From assembly GCA_900552245.1 (NCBI GenBank), contig URYY01000065.1, positions 1-11,535 on the forward strand: a DNA stretch of 11,535 nt. Direction: 5' to 3'. The notes beneath the pieces are model-generated. The model had not been told where the DNA came from. It worked only from the letters and a program-made list of their open reading frames with translations, and ran no database searches. Within the stretch, counting starts at the first letter, position 1. Each line of letters opens with the position of its first letter. This document shows positions 6,771 through 11,535 of the stretch, piece by piece. This DNA is from an uncultured Opitutales bacterium (GTDB lineage: Bacteria > Verrucomicrobiota > Verrucomicrobiia > Opitutales > Intestinicryptomonadaceae). A program made the position numbers and the translations under genes.

Positions 6771-6912
6771 ATCGTTTACAAATCGTTTACACTTTTGCTA
6801 TGAATTTATCTATTTTAAAGCATTCCAAGAGGTGGGGGTTTTTACAAAAAAATGAAAGTCTCACTCTATAAAATTTTACTTTTTTTCAATTCGTAAACGA
6901 TTTGTAAACGAT
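6771..6912. repeat. inverted pair of 20-bp arms, four copies of ATCGTTTAC
   Basis: The left arm (6771-6790) carries ATCGTTTAC at 6771-6779 and 6782-6790. The right arm (6893-6912) is its exact reverse complement, with GTAAACGAT at 6893-6901 and 6904-6912. Within each arm the copies are 11 bases apart; 102 AT-rich bases separate the arms. Perfect identity over 20 bases shows selection or recent duplication. The phasing suggests cooperative binding of a protein such as a recombinase, an excisionase or a repressor. The right arm is followed directly by a TTGACA box, so it could also act as an operator. Confidence 0.8.
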
Positions 6913-6956
6913 TTTGACATTACTTATTGAAACAAAGTTAGTTACGAGCCTACATT

Positions 6957-6977
6957 TTAGAAGTCATTGGCTTCTAA
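6957..6977. repeat. 7-bp hairpin TTAGAAG/CTTCTAA
   Basis: TTAGAAG (6957-6963) and CTTCTAA (6971-6977) are perfect inverted repeats with a 7-base loop and no following T-run. The role is unknown; it may be a protein-binding site in the junction region. Confidence 0.3.
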
Positions 6978-7061
6978 CAGGTCTCAATATTATTTAAGTC
7001 CTTTATTTATGACGTTTTTGGCGCATTCTGCTCTATTTTATCTACCATCCCATAAAACTTT

Positions 7062-7181
7062 ATGGATTTTTCGAAAGATTTGCTAAAGTTCCTAGAGTTT
7101 CTCTCAAAGCAGGAAAAAGGCGCCTGCCTCATTACCCTTCTGAATGAGTATATCAGTCAGCGCGAAAATAATAACACCTAA
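7062..7181 (+). CDS. possible 39-aa small protein or gene remnant
   Basis: ATG at 7062 opens a 39-residue frame ending in TAA at 7179-7181. The product is amphipathic and helical in character (MDFSKDLLKFLEFLSKQEKG, then ACLITLLNEYISQRENNNT) and its codons look coding-like, with several GC-ending Leu, Arg and Ala codons in an AT-rich surround. A TAA lies three codons before the ATG, so the frame cannot extend. No ribosome site is visible. It converges with the minus-strand remnant ending at 7198. It may be a real small protein, the surviving end of a lost gene, or chance. Confidence 0.27.
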   Translation: MDFSKDLLKFLEFLSKQEKGACLITLLNEYISQRENNNT

Positions 7182-7197
7182 ATACCCCTTTCATATG

Positions 7198-7662
7198 CTA
7201 TAGACAACTTCCTTGATATGGTGAAATATAGTCTTCCTCTTTATTCGATGTTTGTTTATCGGATTCTTCACAAGATGTCTCTTTCCCTGTTCCAGATTCA
7301 GATTTCCTCTTTATAGCTTCCGTTCCAGCATGCCCTTCAGAAAATGCTGCTCCGGCAACTTGTCCGACAAACGGAATATCAGCCCCATTCAACCAAGCGG
7401 TATCATCATTAACACCAAGTGCTGATGATATAACTCCAGCTATTGCCGAAGTTATTCCAATACCAGTCAATTCTTTGCCGGTTAGTCTATTTTCAGCTGC
7501 TCTCATCGTAAACGATTCAGGGTTTTTTAATTCGTTTTTAATTACACCTTCCGCATTATCAACAGCTTTGGTTAACGCCTCGGAAGCCTTCTTCAACTGA
7601 GTTGCTGTAGCGGCCGCAGATTCTGAAATTACAATCGGAGTTGCAACAAACTCGAAATCACT
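7198..7662 (-). pseudogene. startless coding remnant, possibly the 3' end of an Rhs-type gene
   Basis: The frame is open for 154 residues from just after a TAG (7663-7665) to a TAG at 7198-7200, with no ATG in a plausible place. A TTG at 7594-7596 would give 132 residues but has no ribosome site, and the coding-like sequence clearly continues upstream of it (FVATPIVISESAAATATQ). The product has an Ala/Lys helical stretch, then a Gly/Ala-rich hydrophobic segment (LTGIGITSAIAGVISSALG, about 62-80 of the open frame), then a hydrophilic charged tail ending PYQGSCL. I do not recognise a domain. It lies on the same strand 54 bases after the secreted partner of the truncated Rhs gene, where displaced Rhs C-terminal cassettes are often found. 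An Rhs tip remnant is therefore the preferred reading, as an inference from position only. Confidence 0.45.
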
Positions 7663-7715
7663 CTATTTCAATATTCACAATTTGAGCAACAAAAGTACAT
7701 TTAAAATCGTATCTT

Positions 7716-8993
7716 TCAATTTTCGGATGGGAGCTTTTTCATTGTTGAATACAACTCCCATTCTCCTCCATCCTTGCGATATTCCTTAATTTCCGTAAAG
7801 TCGGGTGAAATTTCCCATTTGAGCATCTCGATCATGTTTTCAGGTTTACATGAAATTCTTTTCCAAATAATAAGCTTTGGATTCTTTTTAAAATCCGATA
7901 TTTTCGCTGAAAGAAGATAAGGACTTTTGACGTCAGCCGTTATAATTGAATTTTTCTCATTCAAATAAATATCATGATCCATCAAGTAAATTTCATCATC
8001 AAAATTTGAAGCTACAAAACGCATGCTCATAAGATTTACGGGCTTATTGTCCATAGTTATTCTTTTTTCGGGAAATTGAAAGGTCAAACTATGACTATAT
8101 TTAGATACCGCGTTAACATCAAAACTAGATGAAACCTCGCCTTTTTTAAATATTTCAAATTTCCATTTTGCAGACAGATTGTTGATAAAATCTCTGACGA
8201 GAGCGACGTTTTTACTTATATCTGACGAGCTAAAATCTGTTGAGTAATAAATTTTTAAGAAATCCTCGCGATTTATTGCTCGCTTTTCACGAGATATACA
8301 TCCTAGCCAAGCCGCACTTAAAATGGAAATTTTATCTATTATTTCCGGATTTAGTTTCGTATCAATTTTTCGAAGAAAATAATTTGAATAGACCGTTTGT
8401 AAGTATTTTGAATGAGCATTTGCCGTGTACAAATAATTATCGGATATGTTATAAACCGATACGTCCGCTTCTCCATTTTGGTCAAAAATATGCACAGAAC
8501 TTGATTTTGAGAAAATAAAGTCCATTTTATTCTCTGCTCTCTCTATCCCCAATGCAATAGGCTTAACTTGAAATGCGTTATAAACACCAAATAATACATG
8601 CACATTGTGAATATTATCATATCTTAAGAATTTGTACTTAGCTCCCAAAAGAGAATATGAAGCTTTTTCAATTACATCCTTTTCGTAACTCGCTTCTTTA
8701 TTGACACGACTACTCAAGTCATAAAGGCCCGTAATATAACAACTCAAGAAATCAAAATCGGAATTTATATCAAAACAATATAATATACCATTCTCATTTT
8801 GAAAAGTTACATATTTAAATATAGTGAATGCATACCTACTAAACGAAGGAGGTCCATCACAATAGCCATAAACAAAATTTGCAGTGTAATATGCACTATC
8901 CTTATTAGTGGGGAAATTAAAGGCAAACAATGGTAATGAAAAAAATGTGCATCGTACAAATAAAATAAAAATTTTTATAAAATACTTGTTCAT
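7716..8993 (-). CDS. secreted 425-aa protein coupled to the Rhs gene; candidate partner or immunity protein
   Basis: I do not recognise a known family. Residues 1-24 form a signal peptide (NKYFIK, a hydrophobic core, possible cleavage LFA/FN); there is no lipobox, so a periplasmic or exported protein is expected. The rest alternates short beta-like and charged stretches, rich in Tyr, Phe, Asn and Lys, with no membrane helix. Its ATG overlaps the stop of the truncated Rhs gene as ATGA (8990-8993), so the two are translated together, the usual arrangement of an Rhs toxin and its immunity protein. The C-terminal part, from WKFEIFKKGEV (277-287) to WELYSTMKKL (412-421), resembles the end of the protein encoded at 10348-11493 in motif order and spacing. 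The gene is AT-rich compared with the genes left of the tRNA, which suggests transfer. The immunity role is an inference; an effector-associated secreted protein is equally possible. Confidence 0.75.
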   Translation of the reverse strand: MNKYFIKIFILFVRCTFFSLPLFAFNFPTNKDSAYYTANFVYGYCDGPPSFSRYAFTIFKYVTFQNENGILYCFDINSDFDFLSCYITGLYDLSSRVNKEASYEKDVIEKASYSLLGAKYKFLRYDNIHNVHVLFGVYNAFQVKPIALGIERAENKMDFIFSKSSSVHIFDQNGEADVSVYNISDNYLYTANAHSKYLQTVYSNYFLRKIDTKLNPEIIDKISILSAAWLGCISREKRAINREDFLKIYYSTDFSSSDISKNVALVRDFINNLSAKWKFEIFKKGEVSSSFDVNAVSKYSHSLTFQFPEKRITMDNKPVNLMSMRFVASNFDDEIYLMDHDIYLNEKNSIITADVKSPYLLSAKISDFKKNPKLIIWKRISCKPENMIEMLKWEISPDFTEIKEYRKDGGEWELYSTMKKLPSEN

Positions 8994-10237
8994 TTTCTTT
9001 CCTCGGTTTTAAATTCGGTAGCATCAATTTCTTCATCTATAGGTTTTATTGCATCTCCTGTATGACCAGTACTTTTCAGGTATGCGGTTCCATTGTTATC
9101 ATATTTATTTCCATCTTTCCAACGAGAAACAAAAATACTAACAGACAAAGAACCGGCATCAAATGGTTTACCTAAATTGCTTTTATTCTCGTCATAACCT
9201 ATATAACCTTGCATATGTTTACCTCCAAAGAAAACGCTAGAAACGCCATATGTCAGTAAACCATATTTTTCCCAAACGTTATCAGGAACATCTCCAATCT
9301 TTTCATATAAAGAAGTATCGTAACGAGATGTTTTATCCACAAATACGTTAACAGGAGTAAATCCATTTTGTTTAGCAGATCCCTCCAGAAATTCATATTC
9401 AAATCTGTGTTCGATCTCAAAATCAGCATAATCGCCAAATACATCCCTAAAGAAAGAATTAAACAGTTTTACCGGAATAGTTGCAATTCCTCGCGAATCC
9501 GTAATTCCTTCTCTTGCAAATTTGCCACTTACATTAGAGACTTCTTGATTGTTTACTCGGACTATATATGTAGCCTTTATAGCAATTGTGTACAATGCAT
9601 TTGCCTTTGGCTTTCCCTCTGCATCTGTTAAAGGTTTGCTTGAAGAAAAGGTTGCGCCAGAATACATCATCGCCTTAGACCTTAAAGCTAAATGATTTAC
9701 ATCATATGTAGTACCCATTAACAAATTTGAACCTGGCCACCATTCGGCACTCAATCCCAGCGGGTCCCATTTGCCCCAGGGGTTTTGGCCGCAATAGATG
9801 TAGGGATTGTAGCCGTCTACGTATTCCAAGGGATCAGGCGTAAGAAAGATTCCGTACTCCAACTGCCTAAAGCGCTTGCCATCGTTTAGCAGATTATGGT
9901 CGTCCTCTACTTTTGTATTCGCCCGGTAGTCATCGGTCTTTATATCGCCTATTACATCCTTATATTCACCAAAGGCGTAGTAGTTGCTGAAACTCTTTGT
10001 CTGCTTATTCGCATCTACTGTCTTTATTACGTCGCCGCGAAGATTGTATATCTTATAGTTTAGCTCGCTGCCGTCGGAATATTCCGTGTAATTTATGCCG
10101 CCTACTCCGCCGCCTTGGTCGCTGCCGCGATAAAACAAAGTCGTCTTTCTGTAAGAACTTTTCAACACGCTTACCACATCGTCGTAAATATATTCATCTA
10201 CACTACTGTTATGTAATCCGACACACGTAAAAAACAT
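8990..10237 (-). CDS. 5'-truncated Rhs protein: end of core plus unknown C-terminal tip
   Basis: A 415-residue product that holds only the last part of an Rhs core and a variable tip. The core portion, about 15-162, contains YRGSD (36-40), GGGVGG (42-47), YNLRGDVIKT (64-73), YYAFGEYKD (86-94), the NTKVEDDHNLLNDGKRFR stretch (107-124), LTPDPLEYVDGYNPY (132-146) and the terminal DPLGL (158-162). Complete Rhs proteins carry over a thousand residues of YD repeats before this, and these are absent: TGA precedes the ATG and no Rhs-like sequence is seen upstream in any frame. After DPLGL (ends at 9752) the sequence becomes AT-rich and turns into a 253-residue tip that I do not recognise. The tip looks largely beta-rich (ITDSRGIATIPVKLF, 245-259, resembles a strand pair of Ig-like folds). 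No nuclease or protease motif is apparent. Known orphan Rhs cassettes look like this. Whether it is expressed alone or serves as a donor for recombination is unknown. Confidence 0.85.
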   Translation of the reverse strand: MFFTCVGLHNSSVDEYIYDDVVSVLKSSYRKTTLFYRGSDQGGGVGGINYTEYSDGSELNYKIYNLRGDVIKTVDANKQTKSFSNYYAFGEYKDVIGDIKTDDYRANTKVEDDHNLLNDGKRFRQLEYGIFLTPDPLEYVDGYNPYIYCGQNPWGKWDPLGLSAEWWPGSNLLMGTTYDVNHLALRSKAMMYSGATFSSSKPLTDAEGKPKANALYTIAIKATYIVRVNNQEVSNVSGKFAREGITDSRGIATIPVKLFNSFFRDVFGDYADFEIEHRFEYEFLEGSAKQNGFTPVNVFVDKTSRYDTSLYEKIGDVPDNVWEKYGLLTYGVSSVFFGGKHMQGYIGYDENKSNLGKPFDAGSLSVSIFVSRWKDGNKYDNNGTAYLKSTGHTGDAIKPIDEEIDATEFKTEERK

Positions 10238-10347
10238 TCATTTTATCATTTATTTCGAGATCGTTCATGATTGAGCTTATGCTTTAATACTCAAATAGTA
10301 AAAAAACTTTGACATCATAGATTCTCATTGAATACGCCCCACTTAAC

Positions 10348-11493
10348 TTATTTTTCGGTTGGATTTTCAATAAGTTTTCTCATCTTAAGTTCCAGTATCC
10401 AATCACCTTCCTCTTTATAAAATATCTTTATCACCTCATTATTTTCGGAAAACTCTAGCTTGTAGCTTTTGTTCTTTCCCTGAAGATAGATTTCAGAACC
10501 GTGCTTCAGTATATCGCTAAGATTTGTAGTAGCACCCTCACCGATGTAATCATAACCTTTATATACAACTCGGTTTCCCTCTTTTGAAAGTACGTGAACC
10601 AACTTGCCTCCCATGAAAAATTTATCCGCTTTTAATATAGCAAAAGATTTGGAGACAATAGTTGCGCTATCGCTCTTTTTTCGAGACATGAAAAACACCG
10701 CTGTCGAAGATGAGTGATAAAGCCCCTGGGCAAAACCACTATCGACAATTTCTCCTTTTTCGCTATACTCCTCGTATTGCCACGATCCGCAAAATCTCCT
10801 CAAAAACTCAATATAAGAGTATAGCACGTCGTAGAGCTCTTTAGAATTGACAGGCGCGCCATTTAAATATCTCTTGAAATACCTGCAGGGTTCTATGGAA
10901 AATTCATCGGAGAAGTAAAGCTCTTTCATACCCGGCAAACCCAAAGAATATAGATTGCTCATGCCGCTGGCCAAATCTACATTAGACTCGGATGGATTGA
11001 AAGCTTTTGTAGTTGCCAATCTATATGAATACACGGTATAGATTCTATTGTTATCGTCGGCAAAAGAAAGCCAACTTAAAAGCAGCCTATTGTTATCTTT
11101 ATCTTCATTTAAGACTCTGAAGTGCCACACTCTAACTTCATATTTGCCTTCAAGCGAATTTAAATCCACCCAATATTTTGGAAGAATCCTGTTGGGATAA
11201 CGCGTATCAAACGAAACCCGCGCAAAACCGCTTTCTTCTTTGCACCATACATATATGATGCGACCTCCGTCTACCGATATAAATGTTCCCAAACTTTCCT
11301 CATACCAAGTCAACATTTCTTTGCCGGGATAAAACTCCTGTTTGTTTTCCGGTCTAAAGGGATCTGTTGTTGTCTCATAAGAAGAGGCGTACTCCTTAAA
11401 AATATAGGTATTTGGTGCCGGTAACTTATTCAAAATTAAATAACGGACGGAATGCGATACGAATTGATTTCCATCGTAGTTGTTGCGAGACAT
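10348..11493 (-). CDS. large protein sharing a C-terminal domain with the Rhs-linked secreted protein
   Basis: A 381-residue product from the ATG at 11491-11493, unknown in function. The frame stays open for 14 more codons to the right edge of the window, so the true start may lie outside. AAGGAGGA stands before this ATG, but with only about 2 bases of spacing, too close for an ideal ribosome site. The N-terminus here lacks a signal peptide, unlike the paralogue at 7716-8993, which also hints at a missing start. The visible N-terminal two thirds are rich in Tyr, Trp and charged residues with beta character. The C-terminal part, from SWQYEEYSEKGEI (237-249) to WILELKMRKL (365-374), resembles the end of the 425-aa protein. 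It lies 110 bases upstream of the truncated Rhs gene on the same strand; no clear promoter or terminator is seen in that gap. By analogy it may be the partner of an Rhs tip to the right of the window. Confidence 0.7.
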   Translation of the reverse strand: MSRNNYDGNQFVSHSVRYLILNKLPAPNTYIFKEYASSYETTTDPFRPENKQEFYPGKEMLTWYEESLGTFISVDGGRIIYVWCKEESGFARVSFDTRYPNRILPKYWVDLNSLEGKYEVRVWHFRVLNEDKDNNRLLLSWLSFADDNNRIYTVYSYRLATTKAFNPSESNVDLASGMSNLYSLGLPGMKELYFSDEFSIEPCRYFKRYLNGAPVNSKELYDVLYSYIEFLRRFCGSWQYEEYSEKGEIVDSGFAQGLYHSSSTAVFFMSRKKSDSATIVSKSFAILKADKFFMGGKLVHVLSKEGNRVVYKGYDYIGEGATTNLSDILKHGSEIYLQGKNKSYKLEFSENNEVIKIFYKEEGDWILELKMRKLIENPTEK

Positions 11494-11535
11494 TTCCTCC
11501 TTTGGATCATACCGAACTACAAGAGTGTGGCCGCC

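Larger units (their letters stand above)
6686..7061. other. gene-free, AT-rich junction downstream of tRNA-Thr
   Basis: About 375 bases with no convincing gene on either strand. It holds two TTTCCCAT repeats, two inverted arms with four copies of a 9-bp motif, and a small hairpin, all listed separately. A TTGACA box at 6914-6919 starts two bases after the right arm, but I see no good -10 box after it. The organisation recalls the end of a tRNA-linked integrated element where integrase or excisionase would bind. No integrase gene is present on either side within the window, so the interpretation is inferred. Confidence 0.5.

Noticed and set aside
6846..6896. Short frame after AAGAGGTGGGGG inside the repeat region
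   Set aside because: The frame from the ATG at 6852 has only 14 codons before a TAA, and the G-rich run is not placed as a normal ribosome site.
6741..6912. CRISPR array
   Set aside because: There are only four short 9-bp units in inverted pairs, without regular spacers of 25-40 bases and without cas genes.
10238..10347. Hidden Rhs core sequence upstream of the truncated Rhs gene, joined by a frameshift
   Set aside because: The three minus-strand frames here give only short peptides with stops and no Rhs-like motif, so the truncation looks real rather than a frameshift.

Overview
The window looks like a bacterial chromosome segment in which an ordinary housekeeping and transport region meets an accessory region, with a tRNA-Thr gene at the join. 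The organism is probably Gram-negative: there is a lipoprotein-type binding protein, periplasmic signal peptides and a Wzz-like protein. The style of the Rhs core (YRGSD, GGGVGG, LTPDPLEYVDG, DPLGL), the frequent ATA and AGC codons and the weak Shine-Dalgarno sites recall Verrucomicrobiota of the Opitutales/Puniceicoccales type. That taxonomic guess is from memory of related proteins and is moderate to low in confidence.

Left part (1-6560). On the minus strand is the N-terminal part of protoporphyrinogen oxidase (heme synthesis, cut by the left edge), then a small secreted protein resembling the periplasmic domain of Wzz/GNVR chain-length determinants and followed by a clear terminator. On the plus strand is a compact three-gene ABC importer operon of the nitrate/sulfonate/taurine class (lipoprotein binding protein, ATPase, permease) that ends in a strong terminator. 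Convergent to it on the minus strand is a two-gene sugar operon: an MFS sugar porter and, overlapping it by 11 bases, a PfkB-family fructokinase-like enzyme. Together they would import a free hexose, possibly fructose, and phosphorylate it. A 9-bp inverted repeat overlaps the probable promoter of this operon.

Junction (6568-7061). A complete tRNA-Thr (anticodon CGT) with its own promoter and a 14-bp terminator stem is followed by about 375 bases without a gene. This stretch holds short direct repeats, a hairpin and two inverted 20-bp arms, each made of two copies of a 9-bp motif at an 11-bp period. It looks like the recombination or control end of an integrated element, but no integrase gene is visible.

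Right part (7062-11535). This is visibly more AT-rich and all main genes are on the minus strand. It contains a 5'-truncated Rhs gene (last part of the core ending in DPLGL, then a 253-residue AT-rich tip of unknown function). Overlapping it by 4 bases is a secreted 425-aa protein, a candidate immunity or partner protein. Farther downstream is a startless coding remnant. Upstream of the Rhs gene is a second large protein whose C-terminal ~145 residues resemble those of the 425-aa protein. I read this as an Rhs tip/partner array, with a family of Rhs-linked proteins sharing a C-terminal domain that I do not recognise.
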